The notes: generated by a model from the letters alone, not told the origin. 64,000 nt of DNA from Denitrobaculum sp965232285 (GCA_965232285.1 CBDDPL010000004.1:2728001-2792000); one strand, 5' to 3'. Counted from the stretch's first letter, positions 33,947-42,272 are shown. Translations and numbers: made by a program.

Positions 33947-36622
33947 TCAGGCAATGTCGCGGCGGGCGAAGGACATGGAGCGGTACTGGTGCTTGTAGGG
34001 GCTCTCGCCCAGACGCCGCACCTGGCCCACGCCCATCTTGTAGTTGTAGTTACCGCTGATCCAGTCGACCACCCGTCCGGCGAGCGCATTGGCCGGCTGG
34101 CTGGTGTGCAGGAAGTCCATGTAGCCGACGCCCTTCTTGACCGCCGGGGTCACGATGGCGACCGCTGTGATGGAGGCGCGCGTCAACTCGATGTGACCGT
34201 TCTTCAGCAAGGCTGCAAAGTCGAAATCGTCGCCCTCGATGCCGATGATCGTGTCCTTCTGCACCGGGATACGGTCTGAATAGAGCAGCACGTAGTCGCC
34301 CGACTCGACCCCGTAGGCCGCCGCGTCGTCCGGATGCAGCTCGATCCAGTTTTCCGGCCAGCGCTGTACGATGTAAGGCCGCCGCCGGTCATCATAACCG
34401 GACTGCCAGCGCTCGTTGATCCGGCCCGAGGTCATCCAGATCTCGCCCTCACGCGGCTTCAGCCATTCCCAGTAGCTCGAGAAGAGCGACCAGGGCGCCT
34501 TCTGCAGATTGCACTTACCGGTCTGGGTGTTGAAGTGCGTGAGCTTCTTGTTGAAGACCGTGCCGCCGGCCGGGCCATCAGCGGGCAGGACCCGGTTGAC
34601 GTCATGCAGGCGTTTGGTCTCCTCCAGCGTACCGTCGGCCAGCATCAGGACCGGGCCCTGGATGCCGTTGGTGCCGAACTCACCGAGCTTCTCATGCAGG
34701 GTCTTGCCCTCGCGATGGGCCGCGACCTTGACCATGTGGAAGTCCTTGCGCGAACCGCGGGAACGGCGCGAGCCCTCCTCCAGCACCTCGTTGGAGTTCT
34801 TCCAGTCGAAGCCCTCGAAACCCATCTTCTTGGAGAGTTGGGCGATGATCCACCAGTCCGGCTTGGCCTCGCCCGGCGCATCGTAGAACTTCGGATAGAG
34901 CCGGATGCGCCGCTCGCCGTTGGCCCGGGTGAAGGTATCCTCACCCCAGCCCGCCGCCGGGAAGACGATATCGGCATAGCGCGCCCCGATGGGATCGACC
35001 AGATAGATGTCCTGGTTCCAGACCACCATGCCGCCGGAGTCCACCCGCTTCTTGAGGGTGTCGATGATATCGGCCTTGTCGAAGCTCTGGACCTGATGCG
35101 GGTTGCGCGTGGTCAGTTCGTCGAACTTGGCCTGCAGCGACTGGGAACCGCACATGGCCTGCACCCAGGTGGTGCCGATCACGTGGGCAAGACGCGTGTG
35201 GCCCGACATGAGGTAGCGGTCGGTGTCCATGGCCCGGCGCCGGCGCCCGGGGAGTTTCTCCGGGCTCTTGTTACGCGGATAGGAACCGCCGCGCAGGCCG
35301 CCGCGCTGGTGGCCGCCGGCACGCCCGATCACCTGGCCCGGACGTCCGCCGCAGCCGCAGATGATACCCAGCGCCGAGATGGCGTTGGTGTTGCCGGTGT
35401 TGTTCGACCAGTAGAAGCCCTTCTCGATCATGATCGAGGTCTTGGGCCGGCTTCCGTCGGCCTTGGGCTTCGCCATCCATTCTGCCGCCGTGTAGATCTT
35501 CTGCACGTCGATCTGGGCGATCTCGGCGGCTTTCTCCGGAACGGCGTAGTCCTGCTCCAGCAGCCACTTCTTCCAGTCCTCGAAGCCGTTGGTCTGGAAC
35601 TTGCCCCAGGTGGTGCGCCACTGCCAGGGCGTGTTTCGGGTGCCCTGTCCGAAGCCGGAGGAACTCTCCCACTTGGAGTTGACCCACTTCTTGATCCAGT
35701 CGCCGTCTTCCCAGCCGTTCTCGACGATCACCCGGGCAATGGCCAGCACGACCGGCAGGTCCGTACCCGGCTGGATGTCGATCATCATGCCGCCGTTCTT
35801 CTCGGCATAGGCAACACCGCCCGTGCGCCGCGGCAGCAGGAAGATGGCCTTCTGGCCGTTCTGAATACCCGGCATGATCCAGTCGGTGAAGAGGATGGTC
35901 TTGGACTCGTAGGGGTCCGTACCGCACATCAGCAGGGTTTCGGCGTCACGCCAGTCCTCGTAGCTGGGGCCGAAGTTGTCGAAGCCCGCGTCCCGGAAGC
36001 CCGGCGTGGAGGTCACATCCGACGGCGTGTCGTGAAAGGTGAAGTTCGCCGTCGAGATGTTGCGCAGCGCGTACTTGGTGATGGCGTAGGTATTCTCCAT
36101 GTAGCCGTAGGAGAAGGTCTTCACGCCGTAGGCATTGGTGCCGTGGTGATCCAGCACGTGACGGCCGACTTCGGCGGCGATATCCAGAGCGAAGTCCCAG
36201 GTCACCGGCATCAGGACGCCGAACATGCGCACCATGGGCGACTTCAGGCGATCCCGGGTCGGGGTCTGCGGATTGTAGACCTTCTGCGCGATCGCACCGC
36301 CACGGATCGAGGAATTGCCGTTGGGATTGACGTATTCGGTGTCCTTGTCGGGGATGATCACCACATGGTGCGGCTCGCCGTTGTGCAGCACGATGTTGTG
36401 CTGGTTCGGCGCGATCCAGGCGCCCAGCGGCGCGACCGGAAAATCCTCGCCGAAGGCGTTCTGATCGGCGGCCGGGCCACCCACCTTGCCGCCGCGTACC
36501 GGCCAGCGGTAGACCTTATAGCCGCAGGCGACGATGCAGTAGTCGCAGGCCGTGGAGATGACGTCCGCATCAGGCGGCGGCAGGGGCACGGACTCTTCGG
36601 GGACGTAATAGGGTGTGGACAT
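33947..36622 (-). CDS. idrA: Iodate reductase catalytic subunit IdrA (arsenite-oxidase-like molybdopterin protein)
   Basis: An 891-residue bis-molybdopterin guanine dinucleotide protein of the AioA/IdrA branch of the DMSO reductase family. C26, C29 and C33 (CDYCIVACGY) bind an Fe-S cluster; a Ser replaces the fourth Cys near 104-105 (NSSIRGG), the hallmark of the [3Fe-4S] cluster of this branch. R434 and H438 (GRAGGHQRGG) match the substrate-pocket Arg and His of arsenite oxidase. There is no signal peptide, so export would ride on the Tat-tagged small subunit. The partner di-haem peroxidases identify the locus as Idr rather than Aio. It ends the operon, 12 bp after the Rieske gene. Confidence 0.78.
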   Translation of the reverse strand: MSTPYYVPEESVPLPPPDADVISTACDYCIVACGYKVYRWPVRGGKVGGPAADQNAFGEDFPVAPLGAWIAPNQHNIVLHNGEPHHVVIIPDKDTEYVNPNGNSSIRGGAIAQKVYNPQTPTRDRLKSPMVRMFGVLMPVTWDFALDIAAEVGRHVLDHHGTNAYGVKTFSYGYMENTYAITKYALRNISTANFTFHDTPSDVTSTPGFRDAGFDNFGPSYEDWRDAETLLMCGTDPYESKTILFTDWIMPGIQNGQKAIFLLPRRTGGVAYAEKNGGMMIDIQPGTDLPVVLAIARVIVENGWEDGDWIKKWVNSKWESSSGFGQGTRNTPWQWRTTWGKFQTNGFEDWKKWLLEQDYAVPEKAAEIAQIDVQKIYTAAEWMAKPKADGSRPKTSIMIEKGFYWSNNTGNTNAISALGIICGCGGRPGQVIGRAGGHQRGGLRGGSYPRNKSPEKLPGRRRRAMDTDRYLMSGHTRLAHVIGTTWVQAMCGSQSLQAKFDELTTRNPHQVQSFDKADIIDTLKKRVDSGGMVVWNQDIYLVDPIGARYADIVFPAAGWGEDTFTRANGERRIRLYPKFYDAPGEAKPDWWIIAQLSKKMGFEGFDWKNSNEVLEEGSRRSRGSRKDFHMVKVAAHREGKTLHEKLGEFGTNGIQGPVLMLADGTLEETKRLHDVNRVLPADGPAGGTVFNKKLTHFNTQTGKCNLQKAPWSLFSSYWEWLKPREGEIWMTSGRINERWQSGYDDRRRPYIVQRWPENWIELHPDDAAAYGVESGDYVLLYSDRIPVQKDTIIGIEGDDFDFAALLKNGHIELTRASITAVAIVTPAVKKGVGYMDFLHTSQPANALAGRVVDWISGNYNYKMGVGQVRRLGESPYKHQYRSMSFARRDIA

Positions 36623-36634
36623 GAAAGCTTCTCC

Positions 36635-37219
36635 TTATCCCAGAAGATTGTCAAAACGGCCGTAGATCAGACCGAACATGCCGACGGCGTAGATATCGTC
36701 ACCGTCCAGCTCCAGCAGCACCTGCGGCAGGGACTGATAGGCCTGTCCCGAGATGAAGATGCCGTGGCGGGTCAGATCGAAGGTGGTCAGGTGCAACGGA
36801 CAGGGTCCGAGCGCCTTATCCGGTGCCTGGTAGGTGCCCTGCAGCGAGCCGCCCTGATGGGTGCAGGTGTAGTTGAAAGCCACCACATCCTTGTCCGGGC
36901 CCAGGCCGCCGCCGGCCTCCGTGCCAAGCTTGACCAGGATGGACTCCGCATACTGCCCCTCGTCCGGGTATTCGAAGTCAAAGGGCTCGTCGACCTTCAG
37001 GGATGACAGCTTGGTGATGAACTTGCGGGGATAGGTCGCGACCACGGCCGGAGTCTGTGACTCCGCCAGACCGGGAATGCCAACCATTACGACGGTGGTG
37101 GCGAGACCGCCGGTCAGTAGGAACTGGCGCCGGTTCATGAGGCACTGCCGCGTGCCGGCTTTCTTGGCTTCGCCCTTCTCGCCGTTCACGGCGGCTGCGA
37201 TGCGGGGATCGATATTCAT
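36635..37219 (-). CDS. idrB: Iodate reductase Rieske subunit IdrB (arsenite-oxidase-like small subunit)
   Basis: A 194-residue Rieske [2Fe-2S] protein. A Tat signal with twin Arg at 30-31 (NRRQFLLTGG) and a hydrophobic stretch follows an unusually long hydrophilic N-region. The start is firm because AAGGAGAGGG lies upstream. Cluster ligands are C119 and H121 (CTH) and C140 and H143 (CPLH). The extra Cys pair that forms a disulfide in some AioB and bc1 Rieske proteins is absent, which usually lowers redox potential. It would carry the catalytic subunit through the Tat system and pass electrons between it and c-type cytochromes. Confidence 0.8.
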   Translation of the reverse strand: MNIDPRIAAAVNGEKGEAKKAGTRQCLMNRRQFLLTGGLATTVVMVGIPGLAESQTPAVVATYPRKFITKLSSLKVDEPFDFEYPDEGQYAESILVKLGTEAGGGLGPDKDVVAFNYTCTHQGGSLQGTYQAPDKALGPCPLHLTTFDLTRHGIFISGQAYQSLPQVLLELDGDDIYAVGMFGLIYGRFDNLLG

Positions 37220-37234
37220 CTCGTCCCTCTCCTT

Positions 37235-38365
37235 CTAATTCTGAAGCGCTGTGGGCAGCGGTTCCATCTCCGGGATTTCCGGCTCTTCGATCAGGATCTC
37301 CTCACCCGAAAGGGATTCGAGGAAGGCCACCAGATCATCGATTTCACTATCGTTCAGGCCGAGCGGCTGGATCAGCGGCGATTTGGTCTCGCTGAATTCA
37401 TTCTCGCCGCCGCCTTCGTTGTAGAAGACCACCACGTCACGCAGCGTCTCCAGCATGCCGTTGTGCATGTAGGGGAAGGTGTACTTGGTGTAGCGCAGGC
37501 TCGGCGTGCGGAACTTGCCCTTGTGCTGGGCATCCTTACTGCGGAAGTAGAGCCCCGGATCGTCCTTGGTCTTGCGGTAAAGCTCCTCGACAGAACCCTT
37601 GGCGTAGAGTTCGAAGCGGAAGGTGATCTGCGACAGCGCATCATCCTCCCAGCCCGAATAGGGTGGAACGCCCAGATTGTAGTACTGCTCGTCGGACAGC
37701 AGCGGGCCGTTGTGGCAGGCGATGCAGTTGGCCTTGCCGGCGAAGAGGTCCAGGCCGCGTTTCTGCTGATCGCTGAGCGCCGCATCATCGCCGCGCATGT
37801 AGTTGTCGAAGGGCGTGTCGGTCTGCACCAGGGTCCGCTGGAAAGCCGCGATCGCCATGTAGGCGTGGCGTACGTTCGGCCAGTCGTCGCCGAAGACCTC
37901 GGCGAAGCGCTCGCGGTACTCGGGCACGAAGGCGAGGCGCGCCTCCATCATATCGTCCTCGCCGTTACCGGCCACGCCGCCGCGCGCCGCGGAGCGAGCC
38001 TGAGCTTCCAGCGATTTCGAGGCACCCGCCCAGAAGAGCTTCTTATAGTAGGCAGAATTGATGATGGTCTGACTGTTGCGCCAGTGCGCGGTTCCCGGAT
38101 AACCGATGCTGATCGGCGCCTGCACCGCCCAGCCGGCGTCCGGCAGATGGCAGGCGGAACAGGGCATGGCGTAGTTGCCCGAGAGGATCGGATCGAAGAA
38201 CAGCTTCTTGCCGAGCTCGATCTTGGCCTCCGTCATGGGATTATCGGCCGGGATCGGCGGCGGACCGAGTGGGGCTAGCCCCTCCGGCCGGTGATCCGCC
38301 GCCTGGGCGCCGCTCGCCGAAAGAGAGACGATCAGGGCAGCGCTAAAGGTTCTGAGTGCGGTCAT
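37235..38365 (-). CDS. Di-haem cytochrome c peroxidase, IdrP1/IdrP2-type (second gene of operon)
   Basis: A 376-residue periplasmic protein from ATG 38365, which has a strong GAAGGAGG site; an in-frame TTG upstream is not needed. A signal peptide (about 1-23, ending AQA) precedes the first haem motif CSACH (C69-H73) and the second CIACH (C213-H217), with the family segments FRTPSLRYTKYTFPYMHNG. Length and layout are those of MauG/CcpA-like peroxidases. In known Idr clusters two such proteins accompany IdrAB and are thought to deal with reactive iodine or peroxide products. Which of IdrP1 or IdrP2 it equals cannot be told by eye. Confidence 0.82.
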   Translation of the reverse strand: MTALRTFSAALIVSLSASGAQAADHRPEGLAPLGPPPIPADNPMTEAKIELGKKLFFDPILSGNYAMPCSACHLPDAGWAVQAPISIGYPGTAHWRNSQTIINSAYYKKLFWAGASKSLEAQARSAARGGVAGNGEDDMMEARLAFVPEYRERFAEVFGDDWPNVRHAYMAIAAFQRTLVQTDTPFDNYMRGDDAALSDQQKRGLDLFAGKANCIACHNGPLLSDEQYYNLGVPPYSGWEDDALSQITFRFELYAKGSVEELYRKTKDDPGLYFRSKDAQHKGKFRTPSLRYTKYTFPYMHNGMLETLRDVVVFYNEGGGENEFSETKSPLIQPLGLNDSEIDDLVAFLESLSGEEILIEEPEIPEMEPLPTALQN

Positions 38366-38376
38366 GATCGCCTCCT

Positions 38377-39450
38377 TCAATTCTTCGTTTCGCGCCAGTT
38401 TTCGATGACCTCGTAGCCGTAGTCATCTTCGCGCCAGACGTAGGCATCCTGATCGAAAGTCTCCCCGCTCAGGGCTTCCAGGAAGGCAATGAGGTCAGCT
38501 TTCTCGCTGGGCACCAGGCCGAGCGGCTGCAGGCGCGAATCCTTCAGAGGATCGTCACCACCGCCGGCATCGTAGAAGTCGACTACCTCTTCCAACGTGG
38601 CGAAGACGCCGTTGTGCATGTAGGGCGCGGTCCAGGTCAGCTCCCGCAGGGTCGGGGTCAGGAAGCTGCGCCGTGCGTCAGGATCATGGGCGCGGACATA
38701 GGCACCGAGATCCTCACGCAGGTTCATGTAGTTCTCGACGCCCATGAACTTGGCATAGGTCACAAAAGCCGAGTGGCGCTCCGGATCGCTCCAGATATCG
38801 GGATTACCGGGTACGCCGGTGTTGTGAGGTTTGTCGTCGGTGTAACGCACGCCGGAATGACAGGACGCACAGCCGGCCTTACCCTCGAAGAGGCCCTTGC
38901 CCCGCTGCGCCGCCGCGGACAGTGTCCCTTCATCGATCGGTGCGCCGCGTGAAACGATGGTCTGCATAAAGGCTTGCAGCGCGTTGCGTGCGCCGCCGTT
39001 CGACGGCTCCTTCATACCGGCCGCTTTGAACATCTCCACGTAGACCGGATCCTGTTTCATGCGTTCCTGCATGATCCGCATGTCCATGTTCATCATGTAG
39101 GTTTCGGTGATCATCTCGCGGGCCACGTCGTTCAGGTTCGTGCCCAGGCGCCCGTCGTGGAACCAGGCGGCGCGATAACCGACGTTGGCAAGCGTCGGCG
39201 AATTGCGAAAGTGCGCCGCCCCGGTGTAGGCGGCCGAGAGGGCCTCGCCATCGGTGAAGGCCTTCTCCGGCAGGTGACAGGAGGCGCAGGCGAGGCTCGT
39301 ATCACCCGACAGGCGGGCGTCGTAGAACATGCGCTTACCGAGTTCGGCGAGCGCGGGTTTGACCTCCATGGGCTTGATGGGCCCCGCGTCCTGGGCCAGC
39401 GCGGACGAACCGGCCAGCGCAGTGAGGGCCAGGGCGAGTACGAGTCTCAT
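38377..39450 (-). CDS. Di-haem cytochrome c peroxidase, IdrP1/IdrP2-type (first gene of operon)
   Basis: A 357-residue periplasmic protein from ATG 39450 (AGGAG 7 bases upstream; another ATG lies two codons earlier). It has a signal peptide (1-20, ending ALAQ), haem motifs CASCH at 55-59 and 194-198, and the conserved LTPTLRELTWTAPYMHNG segment. It is the first gene of the leftward operon and ends 11 bp before the next peroxidase start. The two peroxidases are clearly divergent, so they are not a recent duplication. A perfect FNR box lies about 80 bases upstream of the start. Confidence 0.82.
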   Translation of the reverse strand: MRLVLALALTALAGSSALAQDAGPIKPMEVKPALAELGKRMFYDARLSGDTSLACASCHLPEKAFTDGEALSAAYTGAAHFRNSPTLANVGYRAAWFHDGRLGTNLNDVAREMITETYMMNMDMRIMQERMKQDPVYVEMFKAAGMKEPSNGGARNALQAFMQTIVSRGAPIDEGTLSAAAQRGKGLFEGKAGCASCHSGVRYTDDKPHNTGVPGNPDIWSDPERHSAFVTYAKFMGVENYMNLREDLGAYVRAHDPDARRSFLTPTLRELTWTAPYMHNGVFATLEEVVDFYDAGGGDDPLKDSRLQPLGLVPSEKADLIAFLEALSGETFDQDAYVWREDDYGYEVIENWRETKN

Positions 39451-39494
39451 AGGCATGCTCCTGTCACATCGCCGAACCTTTCCGGCGCGGCTTT

Positions 39495-39544
39495 GCAACG
39501 GACGTTAGGAGCTTCCCTATGATGACGTCCTTGATTGGGATCAA
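39495..39544 (-). promoter_or_regulatory. FNR box and predicted promoter of the Idr-like operon
   Basis: TTGATTGGGATCAA at 39531-39544 is a perfect match to the FNR consensus TTGAT-N4-ATCAA. A weak -10 element TAACGT lies at 39502-39507, so transcription from about 39495 would put the box near -41.5, the class II activator position. This predicts induction of the operon under oxygen limitation. Confidence 0.72.
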
Positions 39545-39637
39545 TCCCCCCCGAAAATTTTCGTTTGGTTGAATTTTGCGCGCCTCGGAACCTGCGACAA
39601 CCGGTCGCGGAGGCAGGCGCAACATTGGTATCACCAG

Positions 39638-39686
39638 TTGATGCAGATCAACGAAGTCTCACCCCCTTGTCGTTATCTAAGCGCCA
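39638..39686 (+). promoter_or_regulatory. FNR box and predicted promoter of the divergent regulator gene
   Basis: TTGATGCAGATCAA at 39638-39651 is a second perfect FNR box. TATCTA at 39674-39679 fits a -10 element exactly where a class II FNR promoter needs it, giving a start near 39686 and a 20-base leader before the ATG at 39706. The regulator may therefore control itself. Confidence 0.72.
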
Positions 39687-39705
39687 TACAAACAGGGGGT
39701 GGATC

Positions 39706-40428
39706 ATGGATCCTTTTCAAAGCTGCGACTGCGTACAGGAACCTGCGCTGCCCGAATATCCCCCATGGAACGAGCTTTCGGAGCATTGCAAAGAAGACTT
39801 GCTGGCGACGGCGACATACAGCTACCTGGTCCGCGGTGAGGAAGCCGAATCGAACGTCTGTATCGTGCTGTCCGGCGCACTGGCCGTGGAACGCGAACTC
39901 TCAGACGGACGCCGCGTGCTCTCTACACTTTTTCACGAAGGTGACCTCATTGATGTGCGACGCAGCGAACGCATCCGCCAGGGGCGGCTGATCGCCTTAA
40001 AGGACTCGGAACTGGTCAGTCTGGATGAAACGCAGATCGAAGCCTGCACGCACACCCACCGGGAGCTCGCAAGCGCCTTTATCGGCCAACAGGGCAACCA
40101 CTTCGCACGCATGCGCGACCACGCCACCGACCTGGCGTCCAAAACACCCTTCGAGCGCATGGCCTCAGTGCTCTTCGAATTCAAGCGCTGGCCGGACAGT
40201 CTCTGCGAACAGCAAGACTGCAACAGCGTGCGGATTCCGATCCTGCGCATCGATATAGCCGACTACATCGGCGTAAAGCCGGAGACGGTCAGCAGGGCCA
40301 TCCGCAAACTGGAAAAGGAACGGCGCATAGCCATACCGGAATCCAACCGGATTTTCCTGATCGATATCCCAGCCATGCGCCAGATCGCGAACGGCGGACG
40401 GCCCCGACAATCGCGGCAGCGCGCCTGA
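39706..40428 (+). CDS. Crp/Fnr-family transcriptional regulator
   Basis: A 240-residue regulator from ATG 39706 (GGGGGTGG upstream). It has an N-terminal cyclic-nucleotide-like beta barrel (about 25-125), a dimer helix and a C-terminal winged helix with the recognition segment KPETVSRAIRKLEKE. E193, S196 and R197 match the E-xx-SR set with which FNR reads TTGAT. Cysteines at 7, 9, 28 and 114 could bind an Fe-S cluster, but their spacing is not that of E. coli FNR, so oxygen sensing is unproven. It faces the Idr-like operon across a region with two perfect FNR boxes. Confidence 0.9.
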   Translation: MDPFQSCDCVQEPALPEYPPWNELSEHCKEDLLATATYSYLVRGEEAESNVCIVLSGALAVERELSDGRRVLSTLFHEGDLIDVRRSERIRQGRLIALKDSELVSLDETQIEACTHTHRELASAFIGQQGNHFARMRDHATDLASKTPFERMASVLFEFKRWPDSLCEQQDCNSVRIPILRIDIADYIGVKPETVSRAIRKLEKERRIAIPESNRIFLIDIPAMRQIANGGRPRQSRQRA

Positions 40429-40433
40429 GCGCC

Positions 40434-41579
40434 CTACAGCCGTTTGGCGACCTCCTCCAGCATGACCTCCGTGGCGCCGCCGCCGATCGCCTGGATGCGG
40501 GCATCGCGGGTCATGCGCTCGATGGCGCTTTCGCGCATGTAGCCCATGCCGCCGTGGAACTGCAGGCAGTCGTACATCACCTCGTTGACCAGTTCGCCGC
40601 AGTAGGCCTTGATCATGGAGACCTCCTTGACCACCTCCTCGCCCGCGGCGTCCCGCGCCGCGGTGGCATATACCAGTTGCCGGCCGGCCTCGACCTTTGC
40701 CGAGAGCATGGCCAGGCGCTGGCGGATCGCCTGCTTTTCCCAGAGCGGCGCGCCGAAGGCTTTTCGCGTGCGGACATAGTCGAGCGTGAGATCTAACGCC
40801 GCCTGCGCCTCACCCATGGCCATCGCGCCCAGCACCAGACGCTCGTTCTGGAAGTTGCGCATGATGGCGTAGAAACCGCGCCCCTCCTCTCCAAGCAGAT
40901 TCTCCGCCGGCAGATAGCAGTCCTCGAAGATCAATTCGGCCGTATCCGAGGAACGCCAGCCATGCTTGTCCAGCGCCCGGCTGACCGTGAAGCCGGGCGT
41001 ATCCTTCTCCACCAAAAACATGGTGACACTCTTGCTGCCGCTTTCCTGCTCGCCGGTTTTGGCCGCGACGCAGTAAAGGTCCGCATGGACACCGTTGGTG
41101 ATGAACATCTTCGCGCCCTTGAGACGGAAGCCATTCCCCTCCCCCCGCGCGGTCGTGCGGATGGCCTTCACGTCGGAGCCCGCGTCCGGCTCGGTGACGG
41201 CCACCGCCGTGATCAGCTCACCTGAAACGATGCCCGGCATATAGCGATCCCGCTGCGCATCGCTGCCGGCGTTGAAAACATGCACCGAGGCCATGTCCGT
41301 ATGCACCAGCGCGGTAATGGCGAAGCCGGAATAGGTGGAGCGCCCCAGTTCCTCGGCAAGCACGACCGTCGCCCGGCTGTCGAGGTCCGAGCCACCGTAG
41401 ACTTCCGGATAGCGGATGCCGAAGAACCCTAGTTCGCCCATCTTGCGCAGCGTCGCGCGGGGCACCCTGCCCGCCTCTTCCCAGGCATCGGCGTAGGGCA
41501 GAACCTCCTCGGCGACAAAGCGCCGGATCTGATCGCGCAGCAGTTCAAGCTCGCTCGAGAAAAAACCACTATCGGGCAT
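40434..41579 (-). CDS. Acyl-CoA dehydrogenase
   Basis: A 381-residue flavoprotein with the acyl-CoA dehydrogenase signatures AVTEPDAGSDVKAI and QFHGGMGYMRESAIERMTRDAR. At the usual catalytic Glu position of medium-chain enzymes the sequence has Gly (AIGGGATE). A Glu (E246, FQNERLVLG) instead occupies the site used by isovaleryl-CoA and long-chain enzymes, so activity is expected with that geometry. It converges with the Crp/Fnr gene (5 bp apart) and lies 36 bp after the DsbA-like isomerase gene on the same strand. Confidence 0.9.
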   Translation of the reverse strand: MPDSGFFSSELELLRDQIRRFVAEEVLPYADAWEEAGRVPRATLRKMGELGFFGIRYPEVYGGSDLDSRATVVLAEELGRSTYSGFAITALVHTDMASVHVFNAGSDAQRDRYMPGIVSGELITAVAVTEPDAGSDVKAIRTTARGEGNGFRLKGAKMFITNGVHADLYCVAAKTGEQESGSKSVTMFLVEKDTPGFTVSRALDKHGWRSSDTAELIFEDCYLPAENLLGEEGRGFYAIMRNFQNERLVLGAMAMGEAQAALDLTLDYVRTRKAFGAPLWEKQAIRQRLAMLSAKVEAGRQLVYATAARDAAGEEVVKEVSMIKAYCGELVNEVMYDCLQFHGGMGYMRESAIERMTRDARIQAIGGGATEVMLEEVAKRL

Positions 41580-41615
41580 ACCAGCCCCCCTCCCTTCCGG
41601 TCATGACCTGCATCG

Positions 41616-42272
41616 TTACAAGCCCTTGCAGCGCAGGATTTCCGCCTCCATGAAGAACAGCCGATCCTGACCGAAAAAAGGCACACCCCGATAGAAATAG
41701 AAGGGCGAGCCGAAGACGCCACGTTCCACCGCGAGCTCCGTGTTCTTCTGCAGGATAGCCTGGGTCTCTTCGCTCAAGGCCGCTGCGCAGAGAGTCTTCG
41801 GGTCGACCTGAAGTCCGCTGCCCGCGATGACGTCACATATGACCGTCTCGTCCGCGATATCACGGTCGTCGCGCCAGAGCGCCTGCAGGACGTCGTGGCT
41901 CAAGCGGTCCACATTGAGCCCCATCTCCTGTCCCGCAATCACCACGCCCGTGGGCAGTTCGCGGGTGCCGTAGTGATGTTTGGGGTCCAGTTGGATCGGA
42001 ATGCCGAGATAATCACTCCAGCGCTGATACTCGATCTGCGTATAGCGCTCGCGTGCTGGGAATTTTTCATAGGCCCTCGCGCCCGCATGGGCACGATCCG
42101 ATGGCCGCGGGTCATGCAGGTCGTCATAGGCCTCGATGACCTTCCCCAGATCCAGCGGATAGTGCCGGATGGTCAGCCCGTGTTCCCGCGCCATGGCGTT
42201 CAGCCTGGAGGCCCCCAGGTAGGTGAAGGAGGAACGGACGGAATAGAAGTAGTCGATGACGTCATCGGGCAT
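41616..42272 (-). CDS. DsbA-like 2-hydroxychromene-2-carboxylate isomerase family protein
   Basis: A 218-residue thioredoxin-fold protein from ATG 42272 (MPDDVIDYFYSVRSSFTYLG). The Ser in YSVRSSF matches the glutathione-contacting Ser of 2-hydroxychromene-2-carboxylate isomerase and kappa-class glutathione transferase; there is no CxxC. The late motif GVFGSPFYFYRGVPFFGQDRL is typical of the family. It is probably cytoplasmic and glutathione-dependent. Pairing with the acyl-CoA dehydrogenase gene suggests degradation of an aromatic or fatty acid, but the substrate is unknown. Confidence 0.85.
   Translation of the reverse strand: MPDDVIDYFYSVRSSFTYLGASRLNAMAREHGLTIRHYPLDLGKVIEAYDDLHDPRPSDRAHAGARAYEKFPARERYTQIEYQRWSDYLGIPIQLDPKHHYGTRELPTGVVIAGQEMGLNVDRLSHDVLQALWRDDRDIADETVICDVIAGSGLQVDPKTLCAAALSEETQAILQKNTELAVERGVFGSPFYFYRGVPFFGQDRLFFMEAEILRCKGL

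Noticed and set aside
34334..37006. Very long open frame (890 codons) on the plus strand across the idrA-idrB region
   Set aside because: It is antisense to two well-supported genes and has no protein family pattern; GC-rich codon use opens such frames.
33947..39450. Arsenite oxidase (aioBA) as the identity of the molybdoenzyme operon
   Set aside because: Subunit sequences are AioA/AioB-like, but the two di-haem peroxidases, the absence of aioXSR or ars genes nearby and the FNR-type control fit Idr better. It stays the main alternative until a phylogeny is made.
39706..40428. Calling the Crp/Fnr protein an oxygen-sensing FNR with a [4Fe-4S] cluster
   Set aside because: The recognition helix fits FNR, but the N-terminal cysteine spacing (7, 9, 28) does not match known FNR or FnrN patterns, so only the family is claimed.
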